Assembly (NCBI GenBank): GCA_038321615.1
Contig: JBBQFC010000028.1
Coordinates: 1-40,435 of the forward strand
Origin: JBBQFC01 sp038321615
GTDB lineage: Bacteria > Bacteroidota > Bacteroidia > Flavobacteriales_D > Cryomorphaceae
DNA: 40,435 nt
Direction of reading: 5' to 3'
The translations under genes and the position numbers were made by a program. The notes beneath the pieces were generated by a model, which saw only the letters and a list, made by a program, of their open reading frames with translations, was not told where the DNA came from and did no database searches. Positions 1 to 9,246 of this stretch are shown here, piece after piece; position 1 is the first letter of the stretch, and every line of letters begins with the position of its first letter.

Positions 1-938
1 ACCCCATAACCTGCCCAGATACCTAAGCCACCACCAAGAATATTATTGTAAACCTGCGCTGGTTGTGCAAAAGGGTCGCCTTCGGCGGCAAAATAAGCGT
101 CAAGTGAGCGCTTGTATTTAAAATATGCTTCGGAGCATGATTTGAGTTCGAGGCTGATAACGCTTCCTTCTTGCTGTGCAAGGTAGCCATCGAGCAAGAT
201 TCTAAAAGATTGCAACCGACCGTCGAAAAGTTCATCGCTGTAAACCAAACTATTGGAGTAGAGCGAAATTTGATCTATTGACAAAACACCTTCGTTAATC
301 AATATTGGGTCGGTAGTGCTGAAATAAATTAAACTCTTCTCGGGCTCATCGAAGTAAATGGTATCCAGCGTGAGCTCGCCGGTATTAGGATCGTAATTTG
401 GAGAAATGTAGTAGGAAGTTAATCTGTAAGCTTCGATGGCATAATAATTCGCAATTCCAGACGGGTCACTAACAGTGTAAGTTACTTCGAGCCTTTCATC
501 GGTGTAGTCATACTCTGTGACCGAAACGATCGTAGTATCCCAACTCGCAATTGGAACTACGGATGGTATATAATCGCTCGCTGAAACTGTACCAAGCCCA
601 ATTACGGAAGCTTGCACGATGTAGGTCTTGTTTGCTTCGCCCACCGCATTGCTGCGATAAATGCCCTCGCCGGTATGGTAAAGCGAATCAATGAAGGTGC
701 CATCGCTACTGAATACGGCTACTTTGCCCGTGGTAAGCACGCGCAAAGGGCGATTGTCGATATAACCTGCGCTGTTTGAAAGTTCGACAGTGAATGCCGA
801 ATCGACGGTGAAAACGCCATTGAGCACCAGGCGCGGTTTGGCATCATCTCCTTCGAAGTCGAGGTATTTTTCACAACCTGACAAAGCGATAACCGCTAAA
901 ATGCCTGCGGTGAGTTTGAGCTGATTTTTTACGGACAT
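1..938 (-). CDS. DUF4249-type outer-membrane lipoprotein, 3' end cut by the window edge
   Basis: The reading frame opens with ATG at 938 and stays open for 312 codons to the window edge, so the C-terminus is missing. Residues 1-22 are a lipoprotein signal (MSVKNQLKL, a hydrophobic stretch, then the lipobox LSGC with Cys22), which predicts a lipid-anchored envelope protein. The following region (DAKPRLVLNGVFTVDSAF, then VELSNSAGY, then a late FDGR motif) has the pattern I know from DUF4249 proteins, a Bacteroidota family normally encoded next to a TonB-dependent receptor with a carboxypeptidase-regulatory-like N-domain. The start lies 4 bases after the stop of that receptor, so the two are one operon. 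By analogy with SusC/SusD pairs it may be a surface or periplasmic accessory to the receptor; the substrate is unknown and family function is not established. Confidence 0.82.
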   Translation of the reverse strand, partial: MSVKNQLKLTAGILAVIALSGCEKYLDFEGDDAKPRLVLNGVFTVDSAFTVELSNSAGYIDNRPLRVLTTGKVAVFSSDGTFIDSLYHTGEGIYRSNAVGEANKTYIVQASVIGLGTVSASDYIPSVVPIASWDTTIVSVTEYDYTDERLEVTYTVSDPSGIANYYAIEAYRLTSYYISPNYDPNTGELTLDTIYFDEPEKSLIYFSTTDPILINEGVLSIDQISLYSNSLVYSDELFDGRLQSFRILLDGYLAQQEGSVISLELKSCSEAYFKYKRSLDAYFAAEGDPFAQPAQVYNNILGGGLGIWAGYG

Positions 939-942
939 ATCC

Positions 943-3291
943 TTAGAATTTGAAATTATAGCTAAACGAAGGTATAATTGGGAAAAGACTAACCTGTGTG
1001 AGTCGGGTATTCCCAAATCGATCGTTCGAAAAGTAAAGGAAGAAAGGGTTCTGGCGGCTGTAAGCATTGTACAATCCGAAGCTCCACACACGGGTGCCGT
1101 AGCGGGTATCCTTGTGGAAATTCACACCGACGTCTAAGCGATGGTAAGCTGGCATGCGGTAATTATTTCGCGATTCGATAAAGCCCACGTCATTGCCAAA
1201 AGAATTAAAACCCGTTGCTGGGCGGTATCGCTCGGTGGGCAAGGTCACAGCATTGCCCGTGCCATACACCCATACCACACCTACATCTACCCGCTCGTTG
1301 AACTTATGAGTGAGTGCCACTGATACGTCGTGTCGACGATCGTAGCGATATGGGAATTTCTCACCATTATTGAGCTCTTCAAACTGCCGATCGCTCCAGG
1401 AAAGTGTATAGCCGATCCACCCGGTAGTTTTGCCTGTCTTCTTTTCGAATAATACTTCTCCGCCATAACTCCAGCCCCTACCGGTTTCCACCTTGGTTTG
1501 CCAGTCATTGGCATTTGCCAAAAAGGAAGCACCGTCCTTGTATTCGATCAAATTATTCATCCATTTGTAATATCCTTCGATGCTCACTTCATACCCATCT
1601 TTGAGTTGGCGAGCGGCTCCGGCTGCTAGCTGCTGTGCTGTCTGCGGTTTTATATTGGCAGTAGGTGGTACCCAAAGGTCGGTGGGTAGGCCAATACCTG
1701 CATTGGTAAGCAGGTGTAGGAACTGAGCCATACTGGCAAATGATGCTTTGAGTGCTGTGCGCTCTGTGAGCAGATACCTTCCGGAAACGCGCGGTTGGAG
1801 CGAATAATAGTCTGTTTCCTCTACAATGAAACCCGAGAAGTGGAGACCTCCATTTACCTTGAGTCGATCTGTAATTTTGAAATCATCTTGCGCATAAATG
1901 TAAAATTCATCGGCGTAAATTTTAGAAGATCCGTAAGTGGTGTCCTGCACGGCATCGACCGAATTTTCGCGGTAGCGGTTTACACCTGGATTGAAGCGGT
2001 GGTAAGTGTAAGCTCCGCCGAACTTAATGTAATGGTCGGGATTTGGCAGAAAATTAAAGTCCATTTTCGCGCTTAAATCACGGATTCCGGAGAGGTATTC
2101 TATTTTGGAAGAGTTTTTAACGGTATTGCCATTTTCCACGTAGCTGTAATTCGATTCGCTGAAAATGTCAAATTGGTAATTGCTGTATGTAACGGTAGTA
2201 TTGCTGAAAAGCCGTGGATTGAATATATAGTTCCAACGAAGAGCACCTATTTCGTTTCCCCATTGCAGCCGCGCTTCGTAGCTGTCTTCCTGACGGGTTT
2301 CGCCGCTTCCGTATTCGTATTTATCTTTCGCGTAAAAGCGATCCTTGCCAAAATAGCCGCTCAAATAAAGCCTGCTCCTATCCGAAAATTTATGATTGAC
2401 CTTAGCATTGAGATCGTAGAAATAATAACCCCCGTCTACGTCGCCCTGAGCCCGGATAAGGGGCCGAGTGAGCACATCGATGTAGGTGCGCCGTCCAGAA
2501 ATTATAAACGAGGTCTTATCCTTAATAATTGGTCCTTCAAGCGTGAGTCGCGAAGCAATAAGGCCAATACCGCCTTCTCCGTGAATCTTTTTGGAATTGC
2601 CTTCTTTCATTCGGATGTCAATTACCGAGCTTAGTCTACCACCGTATTCGGCGGGAAAACCACCTTTGATGAGATTTACCGAATTGATAGCATCGGTATT
2701 AAAAACCGAAAAGAACCCGAAAAGATGATTCGCATTGTATATAGGTACTCCATCTATCAGAATCAAATTTTGATCGGGCCCGCCGCCGCGCACGTAGAGA
2801 CCGGCGCTTCCTTCTGAGCCGCTCTGCACACCGGGTAGCAGTTGGATGGTCTTCATTATATCGCGTTCGCCTAGTAGCACAGGCAAATCCCTCACCTTAT
2901 CGAGTGGAATGTCGTTTGTGCTCATTTGCGATCGTTCGATTAGATCGTTTTTTTGGGTGCCGCGTATTTCCACTCCTTGCAACTCCGTGAGTCCACCCAT
3001 TTCGATATCTTGTGATCGGTTTGCGTTGAGGTAAAAGCTTTGGCTCTGCACCTCATACCCCACATAAGCATACCGTAGCTTCACCGAATCGGAAGGCAAG
3101 GTTAGGCTGTAAAATCCGTATGAATTGGCAGTTGTTCCTTTTCCGGAAAGGTAATCGTACACCGTAGCGCCTATCAAAACTTCACCAGAAGCAGCGTCGG
3201 TAATAGTGCCGGAGATGGTGTACGAAGGCGTTTGTGCCTTTGCAACGCACACCGTCACAATTAAACAAATTGTAAAACACGTGATGCGCAT
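943..3291 (-). CDS. TonB-dependent receptor with carboxypeptidase-regulatory-like N-domain
   Basis: A 782-residue outer-membrane receptor. I take ATG at 3291 as the start because it gives a clean signal peptide (MRITCFTICLIVTVCVAKAQ); the open frame extends 21 codons further upstream. Next comes a carboxypeptidase-regulatory-like beta-sandwich (SYTISGTITDAASGEVLIGA), then a plug domain with typical motifs (LLPGVQSGSEGSAGLYVRGG, DQNLILIDGVPIYN, GGFPAEYGGRLSSVIDIRMK), and then an antiparallel barrel ending in the aromatic FSYNFKF. Such receptors import ligands using TonB-ExbBD energy. The DUF4249 lipoprotein follows after 4 bases. The ligand cannot be read from the sequence. It may be co-regulated with the two-component operon upstream, but a 359-base gap with a possible terminator separates them. 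Confidence 0.9.
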   Translation of the reverse strand: MRITCFTICLIVTVCVAKAQTPSYTISGTITDAASGEVLIGATVYDYLSGKGTTANSYGFYSLTLPSDSVKLRYAYVGYEVQSQSFYLNANRSQDIEMGGLTELQGVEIRGTQKNDLIERSQMSTNDIPLDKVRDLPVLLGERDIMKTIQLLPGVQSGSEGSAGLYVRGGGPDQNLILIDGVPIYNANHLFGFFSVFNTDAINSVNLIKGGFPAEYGGRLSSVIDIRMKEGNSKKIHGEGGIGLIASRLTLEGPIIKDKTSFIISGRRTYIDVLTRPLIRAQGDVDGGYYFYDLNAKVNHKFSDRSRLYLSGYFGKDRFYAKDKYEYGSGETRQEDSYEARLQWGNEIGALRWNYIFNPRLFSNTTVTYSNYQFDIFSESNYSYVENGNTVKNSSKIEYLSGIRDLSAKMDFNFLPNPDHYIKFGGAYTYHRFNPGVNRYRENSVDAVQDTTYGSSKIYADEFYIYAQDDFKITDRLKVNGGLHFSGFIVEETDYYSLQPRVSGRYLLTERTALKASFASMAQFLHLLTNAGIGLPTDLWVPPTANIKPQTAQQLAAGAARQLKDGYEVSIEGYYKWMNNLIEYKDGASFLANANDWQTKVETGRGWSYGGEVLFEKKTGKTTGWIGYTLSWSDRQFEELNNGEKFPYRYDRRHDVSVALTHKFNERVDVGVVWVYGTGNAVTLPTERYRPATGFNSFGNDVGFIESRNNYRMPAYHRLDVGVNFHKDTRYGTRVWSFGLYNAYSRQNPFFLYFSNDRFGNTRLTQVSLFPIIPSFSYNFKF

Positions 3292-3327
3292 AGCGGTTAC
3301 GAAAATGGTCTGATGATATTTGGTGAG

Positions 3328-3354
3328 CAAACGAACGGCAATTTCCAATATCAA
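3328..3354 (-). promoter_or_regulatory. Possible Bacteroidota-type promoter for the TonB-dependent receptor
   Basis: On the minus strand the sequence TTCGTTTG (3335 to 3328) differs from the Bacteroidota -7 consensus TAnnTTTG at one of six fixed bases, and a TTG (3354 to 3352) sits 16 bases upstream, where the -33 element is expected. This would give a leader of about 30 bases before the ATG at 3291. The match is imperfect and such motifs are common by chance. Confidence 0.35.
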
Positions 3355-3441
3355 TTGTGGGTGAATTAGAAAAATTTCTGGTTACTTTAACACTTCAAAA
3401 GGAGGAAATTATACCCATTTTGGTGTGACGCTCTTTGCTTG

Positions 3442-3476
3442 AAAAGGCAGTACAACTGCACCTTTTTCATACTGCC
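3442..3476 (-). terminator. Possible weak terminator after the beta-barrel gene
   Basis: GGCAGTA (3446-3452) and TACTGCC (3470-3476) form a perfect 7-bp inverted repeat around a 17-base loop. On the minus strand the stem is followed by only four T. It lies about 175 bases beyond the stop at 3651, so it could end that transcript, but the stem is short and the T run is poor. Confidence 0.35.
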
Positions 3477-3650
3477 AAAGGAAACGTCATCCTGTGAAAG
3501 CGACTGGGCACTCTAAATATTACGCGAAGATTGACGTTGCAAACAGTGGTTTGAATTGAAAGAAAGGCCACAAGACTTGTTCAAAGAGTGCTGATTACAT
3601 GAGGTAACACCCATTTCAAAAAAGGCGTTTCAAAATGTAAAACGATTTGA

Positions 3651-6101
3651 TCAGAATTTACAACTATACCCAATCCTTATTACCTGTGTTTCATAGAAAT
3701 CGGCACTTGTGTAACTAAAATCACTGCCATCAATCTGCTTTCGTATTACCATGGTATTGAGCAAGTCGGTGGCGTTAATGAATAGCTCACCTTTGCCACC
3801 TTGGAGCGATCTTTTCAGTCCGAAATCGAGCGAAAAGCGCGCATCAATTTTGCCCTGTGGAATAATATCGGGTGCCAGGTAGATGGCTGTAAGCTGCGCA
3901 TCCCAACGATCTGCAACCTTCAGGTTAATGATTCCTTTTATGTTTCCAGATACGAGATCCTGTTTGTCGGCAGTAAAAACAAAAGCTACCGGATAAAGAT
4001 TCACCACGGTAAAAGCATTGATCTGATTTCGATAAACATTTGCATTCAGATCTATCGAAATCTCATCGGAAAGCGTTCTGCTCACTAATACTTCCAGACC
4101 GGTATTGTAGCTCCGACCAGCATTCTGCGATATATTGTAGATGAGATTGCTTCCGGGAGCGGTAGTGGCAATGCGAGTGATGGTGCCATCGGAGATTCGG
4201 TGGTAAGCCGCAGCGTAGAAATAGCCTTTTTCCCATATATTTTTGTAGCCAACTTCAAATGAATTGGTGAATTGTGGATTTAATGCAGGGTTGCCCACCT
4301 TTATAATTTCGGCGTCGTCGTATTTCGGAAAGATGCGAATATCTACTTCATCGGGGCGATCTACCCGGCGGTTGAAAAAGGCGGAAATCTTGTTTTCAGG
4401 ATTTAAATTGTAAGTCACCCGGGCATTCGGAAAGGGCTGAAGGTATTGGTATCCATTACTCTTATAGGTGTTGTGGTTGGGATCTACTTCGTAGTTCAAA
4501 TCGACATATTCTATCCGCATGCCGAGCTCCATATCAAGCTTTTTTACTTCGTATCGGTAATTGCCATACACGGCCGGAATCGTTTCCTGATAGGTTGCTT
4601 TTCCATCGGCATTGGTATCCAAAGGTGAGTTGATACCCGGATTGAATTGCATATTCGTAGGTATCACCCTTCTTCGATATTTTATCCCCGACTCGAAAAC
4701 ACCGTGTTTGAGCGGAAGGGTGTAGTCTGCGGTTAAATCTGCCACCTGCTGGTCTGCAATGAGAAAGAAAGATTCCTGGCTTTCGTAGGTAGGCAAGGTA
4801 TTGTCAAAAAAGTACTTTTCGTCCTCCCGATCAAAGCTATAGTTGAAACCGATTCGGAGTTTCCTTCCAGGCTCAATGAATTTATATTCGTATACCGCAG
4901 AACCCATAACCGCGGTAAGGACTTCATCTTCCAAAAATTGCCATAAGCGTAAGCGCTCGTTCAGGTCTTCATTGAAGAAGGGTTGATCGCCGAGATCTTT
5001 AATCGCTTCTTGGCTGAAAAATGCGGAAACAGTCAGGCTTTGGCGCTCGTCGATCTGCCAGTCTACGCCCGTGCCAGAAGTGAAAAAGTTGGTATTCCTG
5101 TTTCGTTTCGATTGCTGTTTAACCACAGTCCCGTCTGCATAGCTGCGGGTAATGAATTCGTTCTTGTTGAGCGTTTCTGTATATAGATTGTTGGCTTGAA
5201 AGAAATAGTTGATGTTCTTCTTTCTATAATTGAGCGAAATTGAAGGACTAATTTTGGGCGTAGCCTGGTATTGCGGACGTATGCCGGGTAAGTTTTCTCT
5301 TTTCACCCAAAGGGCTCCCAATCCTGCGGTTAGCTCGACTTTTCCGTTGAATCCGGTTTGGTCTTCTTTCTTAAGAATGATATTGATGATTCCACCATTT
5401 CCATTTGCATCATATTTGGCGGAAGGGTTATTGATGATTTCTATCCGTTCTACCGCCGAAGCTGGAATGTTGTCCAATCCATTTTGATTTCCAAAACCGG
5501 TAATACTTGTCTGCTTACCATCAATTAAAATCATTATTTGGTTATTTCCGCGGAGTTGCAGTTCACCATCCTGGGTGGTAATGCCCGGTAAGCTTTGCAT
5601 AGATTGGAGCACGCTACCGCCTCCTTGGCTTACATTCTGATCCACATTGTATGTTTTTTTATCTAATGTACCGCTCACATTATCGGCTTCTCCGCTTATA
5701 ATCACTTCACCCAATTCTTCAAAGTTCTGTTCTAAAGTTAGATCGCCGAGATTCAAAAACGCCGAGTTGGAGCCCACGTAAAAGGGACGGTTAAATTTTT
5801 TAAATCCAATGAAGCTTGCTTCGAGCAGGTATTCACCCGGGCTTAACCCAGCGAGAGTGAAAACTCCGCTTTCGTTCGATATAGTGCCACTCACGAAAGT
5901 GGAGTCTGTCGATGTTTTAACGATTATGTTCACAAAGGGTAGTGCTAAGCCGTCTGCCTGGTTTTTTAAATTTCCGGAAATAGTGATCGATTTCTGTTGA
6001 CTTTTTACTGGCATAGCCGTAAGTAAAATAGAGAAGAGAAATAGCCATCTCCGGGTTTTAAGCCATTTAATTTTACGTTGGTTAAGCTGGGTAAGCTTCA
6101 T
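3651..6101 (-). CDS. TonB-receptor-like outer-membrane beta-barrel protein (OMP_b-brl_3 type)
   Basis: An 816-residue outer-membrane protein. ATG at 6101 is preferred to the upstream ATG at 6140, because it follows a purine-rich AAGAGG and places the positively charged stretch and hydrophobic signal (FLFSILLTAMPVKSQ) near the N-terminus. Residues after the signal form a carboxypeptidase-regulatory-like domain (SITISGNLKNQADGLALPFV), followed by a plug-like region (LQSMQSLPGITTQDGELQLR, NNQIMILIDGKQTSI, IPASAVERIEIINNPSAKYD) and a long barrel ending VIRIGYSCKF. The strong NPSAKYDANGNGGIINIILK pattern is typical of the family with a plug and an OMP_b-brl_3 barrel. It follows a response regulator and sensor kinase in the same direction, 63 bases after the kinase stop, so the system probably controls or monitors this protein. 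Its substrate is unknown. Confidence 0.86.
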   Translation of the reverse strand: MKLTQLNQRKIKWLKTRRWLFLFSILLTAMPVKSQQKSITISGNLKNQADGLALPFVNIIVKTSTDSTFVSGTISNESGVFTLAGLSPGEYLLEASFIGFKKFNRPFYVGSNSAFLNLGDLTLEQNFEELGEVIISGEADNVSGTLDKKTYNVDQNVSQGGGSVLQSMQSLPGITTQDGELQLRGNNQIMILIDGKQTSITGFGNQNGLDNIPASAVERIEIINNPSAKYDANGNGGIINIILKKEDQTGFNGKVELTAGLGALWVKRENLPGIRPQYQATPKISPSISLNYRKKNINYFFQANNLYTETLNKNEFITRSYADGTVVKQQSKRNRNTNFFTSGTGVDWQIDERQSLTVSAFFSQEAIKDLGDQPFFNEDLNERLRLWQFLEDEVLTAVMGSAVYEYKFIEPGRKLRIGFNYSFDREDEKYFFDNTLPTYESQESFFLIADQQVADLTADYTLPLKHGVFESGIKYRRRVIPTNMQFNPGINSPLDTNADGKATYQETIPAVYGNYRYEVKKLDMELGMRIEYVDLNYEVDPNHNTYKSNGYQYLQPFPNARVTYNLNPENKISAFFNRRVDRPDEVDIRIFPKYDDAEIIKVGNPALNPQFTNSFEVGYKNIWEKGYFYAAAYHRISDGTITRIATTAPGSNLIYNISQNAGRSYNTGLEVLVSRTLSDEISIDLNANVYRNQINAFTVVNLYPVAFVFTADKQDLVSGNIKGIINLKVADRWDAQLTAIYLAPDIIPQGKIDARFSLDFGLKRSLQGGKGELFINATDLLNTMVIRKQIDGSDFSYTSADFYETQVIRIGYSCKF

Positions 6102-6164
6102 GCTGCCTCTTCTTTGTGATCGGCAAAACTGAGAAATCAACTTGGAGAAAATTTGTAAGTAGGG

Positions 6165-7409
6165 CTAGAATGTCAGCGTAAGTGCATGCAGACCTTCTTG
6201 AATTTGATAATCCAACCTAAGTTCAAGTTTCTCGGCAATTTTACTGGCTATGGCCAATCCAAGTCCGGGCGACGGACTGGCAGGATTTGCTTTAGCGAAC
6301 CGTTGAAAGGCCAAATCAGGATCGATAAAAACTTCGGAGCTGGAGTTTTTTATCACGATATTATTCGGTTCCAGGCGAATTATAATGACCCCCTGCTGAA
6401 CATTGTGTTTCACGGCGTTGCTCAACACGTTCTGAAATAAAATTCGGAGCAATGGGGCGTTTTTTAGAATTTCATAAGGCTCATTAGCAAATTGGATGGT
6501 GAGCTCTTTCGCTCCAATGAAGTCGGATAGTTGTTCTAGGATATCCGTAATTAGAGCTGATAAGTCAATCGTGGATTTCCCCCGAAACTGATCGTTTTCA
6601 ATTTTACTGAGTGTGAGTAGGGCCTTGTTTGTTGCGGCCACTCTATTTACGGTTTCTTCAATAATACCTAAGCGCTGAAGGTGATCTGGAAGATGGGAAT
6701 CTTGAAGGAGTAGGTCGATTTCCGATTTAATAATCGCCAAAGGTGTTTGAAGTTCATGGCTTGCATTTTCGGTAAATTCCTTGAGATTGTTGTAGTCTGA
6801 ATGAATTTTACGGGAAAGACCTTCAAGCGCCCCTTGTAGGGTATTGAACTCTTCAATATCCGATCCGGAGTTTGCTGCGTAGATTTGATCGCCCATTTCG
6901 TAGACTTTCAGTTTGTCGAGCATAATATAAAATGGTTTCCACAAATGGCCGGAGAGGTACTTGTTCAGCATTATAATACCAATGAAAAGCAGCAGACAGA
7001 TTACGATGAATACGCCGACAAGCACAGCAACGATGTCATTTGATTCTATAAGCGATTCGCGGAAGGTGAATCGGAAGTATTGATCATTAATCTTGCGGTA
7101 AGCGGTGAGTTGGATGTAGGGTATAAATTCTTCTTCATACGCACTGTAGATCAACGTATCTCGAAAAGCATCGGGCGAATGAATTTTACTCACTATTGAA
7201 ATTTCTAATTCCGCGGTGGACTGTGTTCGCACGAATTCGGGGTCTTGACCTACCGCATGTGTAAATTCTTCAAGCTCCGTCTCTAGAATTTCGGATACTT
7301 CTTTGCTAATGACATATTGGAGCGTAAAATGAAGGAAGACCGCACCTACAAGAAGCACGGAAGCCACCATCAAGAAGGCGTACTGGTTGGTTTTGGTGAG
7401 GAGCTTCAT
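6165..7409 (-). CDS. Two-component sensor histidine kinase
   Basis: A 414-residue inner-membrane kinase. One membrane helix lies near residues 12-32, a small periplasmic sensor region of roughly 95 residues follows, and a second helix lies near 127-150, leading into a HAMP-like linker. The HisKA box is NASHELQTPL with phospho-acceptor His218. The ATPase domain shows the N box (FQNVLSNAVKHN) and the G2 box (PGLGLAIASKIAEKL). The expected Gly of the G1 region is absent (VIKNSSSEVF), which is a mild oddity. The ATG overlaps the TGA of the response regulator gene (ATGA), so translation is coupled and they are a cognate pair. The signal is not evident from the sensor domain. Confidence 0.92.
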   Translation of the reverse strand: MKLLTKTNQYAFLMVASVLLVGAVFLHFTLQYVISKEVSEILETELEEFTHAVGQDPEFVRTQSTAELEISIVSKIHSPDAFRDTLIYSAYEEEFIPYIQLTAYRKINDQYFRFTFRESLIESNDIVAVLVGVFIVICLLLFIGIIMLNKYLSGHLWKPFYIMLDKLKVYEMGDQIYAANSGSDIEEFNTLQGALEGLSRKIHSDYNNLKEFTENASHELQTPLAIIKSEIDLLLQDSHLPDHLQRLGIIEETVNRVAATNKALLTLSKIENDQFRGKSTIDLSALITDILEQLSDFIGAKELTIQFANEPYEILKNAPLLRILFQNVLSNAVKHNVQQGVIIIRLEPNNIVIKNSSSEVFIDPDLAFQRFAKANPASPSPGLGLAIASKIAEKLELRLDYQIQEGLHALTLTF

Positions 7410-8083
7410 TTTCTCGAAAGGCGATATCCCACGCCATACACTGCATGAATGTAATCATTGGAGCTATGTTCATTCAATTTCTTGCGAAGATTCTTAATTT
7501 GGGAGTAGATGAAGTCATAGGAATCGGCCATGTCCGAATTATCCCCGTAAATATGCTCCGCAATGGCGCTTTTTGAAATTACCCTGCTCTGGTTTTGAAC
7601 GAAGAATAGTAGTAATTCAAACTCGGTGCGGGTGAGATGGATGCTTGTTTCTGCTATGCTTACCTCTCGCGAATCGGGTTTAATTTCAATGTCTTCAAAT
7701 TTAATTACCCTGTTGCCTTGAAAGTTCAATCGGCGAATAAGGGAACTGATTCTTGCGCTGAGCTCGTGAAGATGAAAAGGCTTCGTTAGGTAGTCGTCGG
7801 CCCCTAGCTCCAGCCCAGAAACTTTGTCATCCAGCGAATCGCGGGCGGAGATAATGATTACACCACCTTTCTTTTCATCCTTCTTGTAAGCATCTAAAAG
7901 TTTCAATCCATTTCCACCGGGAAGCGTGATGTCCAGCAACACACAATCGTACTCATACAGACTCATCTTCTCGGAAGCTATTTCGAAATTTTCAGCCATT
8001 TCGCAGCGATAGCCTTCACTGGAAAGAAAATTTCCTATTGCTTCCCGAAGCGAGCGTTCATCTTCTACTATGAGTATTTTCAT
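7406..8083 (-). CDS. OmpR-family response regulator
   Basis: A 225-residue regulator. ATG at 8083 is the start because MKILIVEDE opens the receiver domain directly; the upstream extension of the frame has no family match. The receiver has the acidic pair E7-D8, phospho-acceptor Asp51 (VLLDITLPGG), Ser79 in IIISA, and Lys101 in TKPF. The C-terminal half is a winged-helix DNA-binding domain (SIHLTRTEFELLLFFVQNQS, then SYDFIYSQIKNLRKKL, and the terminal wing VYGVGYRLSRK). It overlaps the kinase gene by 4 bases and starts the operon kinase - outer-membrane barrel. It would bind promoters of envelope genes, possibly its own operon. Confidence 0.94.
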   Translation of the reverse strand: MKILIVEDERSLREAIGNFLSSEGYRCEMAENFEIASEKMSLYEYDCVLLDITLPGGNGLKLLDAYKKDEKKGGVIIISARDSLDDKVSGLELGADDYLTKPFHLHELSARISSLIRRLNFQGNRVIKFEDIEIKPDSREVSIAETSIHLTRTEFELLLFFVQNQSRVISKSAIAEHIYGDNSDMADSYDFIYSQIKNLRKKLNEHSSNDYIHAVYGVGYRLSRK

Positions 8084-8236
8084 AATGCAAACCAAAGAAA
8101 AGCTAAATTCTACTTGTATTTGGAATGAAAAAGGTTGGCTAGGTAGCCCGATCAAAACGGCAATCCCAAATTTCTACAAGTTTGGTAGTGAAATTGCGCT
8201 TTTAAAATATTATTTTCACTTCGAAAGGGGATCAGA

Positions 8237-8977
8237 ATGTTCGTTCAACAACTTAAAGCGCAAGGAAATTTCCTTTTCAAATACCGTAGTTTTCTACCAC
8301 TTCTCATACTCACATGCGGGCTTTCTGTTTATGTCTTCAATCATTTAAATCGAGCGGTCCCATATTCTGGCTTGCTCTATGATCTAATTTGTATTTCAAT
8401 AAGTTTATTTGGTCTCCTCATTCGAGTTTTTGCCGTCGGATTTTCCGGCGATAATACCTCGGGCAGGAATACCGCGGAAGGACAAATTGCAGATGAGATA
8501 AACAAATCTGGTGCGTATTCTCTATGCCGCCATCCGCTTTATGTGGGCAATTTTTTCATGTGGTTGGGAATTGCACTTTTCACCCAAGATTTATGGTTCG
8601 TGTGTTTCTTCGTTTTATTGTACTGGCTTTACTACGAGCGCATCATTTTTGCCGAAGAAGCTTATTTACGAGACAAATACGGTGAGGGGTATGAAGCATA
8701 TTCGGCTGGTACACCACTCCTAATACCTTCTGTAAAGGGATGGAAACCTGCAAAACACTCCTTTAGCTGGGTGAAAATAATCAGGCAAGAGAAAACAGGA
8801 ATTCTGAATCTTTGTGTGGTGATTTTTGCATTCAAGTCATTGGGCAGTTATTTGGATGGTTTACAGGCTGTAAATCTGAACTCCTATTGGCTTTGGGTTT
8901 TGGTTTTTGGTTTGGTTTGGTATGCTTCGATCAAACTTATTCAAAAGAACACCAATCTTCTAAAGATTGATCGATAG
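8237..8977 (+). CDS. ICMT/PEMT-like membrane methyltransferase
   Basis: A 246-residue integral membrane protein with about five or six hydrophobic helices. ATG at 8237 follows a good ribosome site (AAAGGGG, 6 bases away). The SAM-binding hallmark of the isoprenylcysteine carboxyl methyltransferase / phospholipid methyltransferase fold is clear: GAYSLCRHPLYVGNF with R98-H99-P100, followed by the ERIIFAEEAYLRDKYGEGYE segment. Proteins of this fold methylate lipids or lipid-linked groups at the membrane; the Leptospira lipid A phosphate methyltransferase belongs here, so an outer-membrane lipid substrate is possible but unproven. The C-terminal 60 residues add two more helices. It is divergent from the response regulator and stands alone in its direction except for the small membrane protein downstream. 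Confidence 0.8.
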   Translation: MFVQQLKAQGNFLFKYRSFLPLLILTCGLSVYVFNHLNRAVPYSGLLYDLICISISLFGLLIRVFAVGFSGDNTSGRNTAEGQIADEINKSGAYSLCRHPLYVGNFFMWLGIALFTQDLWFVCFFVLLYWLYYERIIFAEEAYLRDKYGEGYEAYSAGTPLLIPSVKGWKPAKHSFSWVKIIRQEKTGILNLCVVIFAFKSLGSYLDGLQAVNLNSYWLWVLVFGLVWYASIKLIQKNTNLLKIDR

Positions 8978-9246
8978 AGAGATCGGGCGGCATCCGATTA
9001 CCAAAAGTCGCACGGTTATAAGAAGCTTAATAGATAATGGCAAGACGGAAGTCGCTGTAACTTTCGATAAAGGTGACCCAGTACTGAGACAGTGCGATAA
9101 ATCGAGAGCTTTCTCATTCACAGAAATGAAGGCGGCTGCAAATGGAAAAGAGCCAATCAAAAAATTAGCGCCTTGAATGCCTGTCAGACCAATATGGCCG
9201 ATCTGAAAAATCCATTAATTTTACCTGTCAGATCAATCATTAACAT
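8978..9246. promoter_or_regulatory. Intergenic region with repeated TCAGAYC half-sites
   Basis: These 269 bases carry no gene I trust. Close to the next ATG (9247) lie three copies of the same 7-base half-site: TCAGACC (9184-9190), the inverted GATCTGA (9200-9206) and TCAGATC (9228-9234). Two of them are part of a longer direct repeat CCTGTCAGAYCAAT (9180-9193 and 9224-9237) with one mismatch. The arrangement resembles a binding region for a regulator, but I recognise no known operator. Confidence 0.4.

Larger units (their letters stand above)
3292..3650. other. Non-coding gap between the beta-barrel gene and the receptor gene
   Basis: No coding frame is supported in these 359 bases. They hold a hairpin at 3446-3476 and a possible promoter for the receptor at 3328-3354, both described separately. 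The rest shows nothing I can name. Confidence 0.6.

Noticed and set aside
2173..2634. A 153-codon plus-strand frame inside the TonB-dependent receptor gene
   Set aside because: It is antisense to a clear receptor with plug and barrel motifs and has no pattern of its own.
3801..4088. A 95-codon plus-strand frame inside the beta-barrel gene
   Set aside because: It is antisense to a well-supported gene and shows no conserved motif.
8967..9176. A 69-codon plus-strand frame overlapping the end of the ICMT-type gene
   Set aside because: It starts inside the previous gene without a ribosome site, has no family pattern, and an equally long antisense frame covers the same bases.
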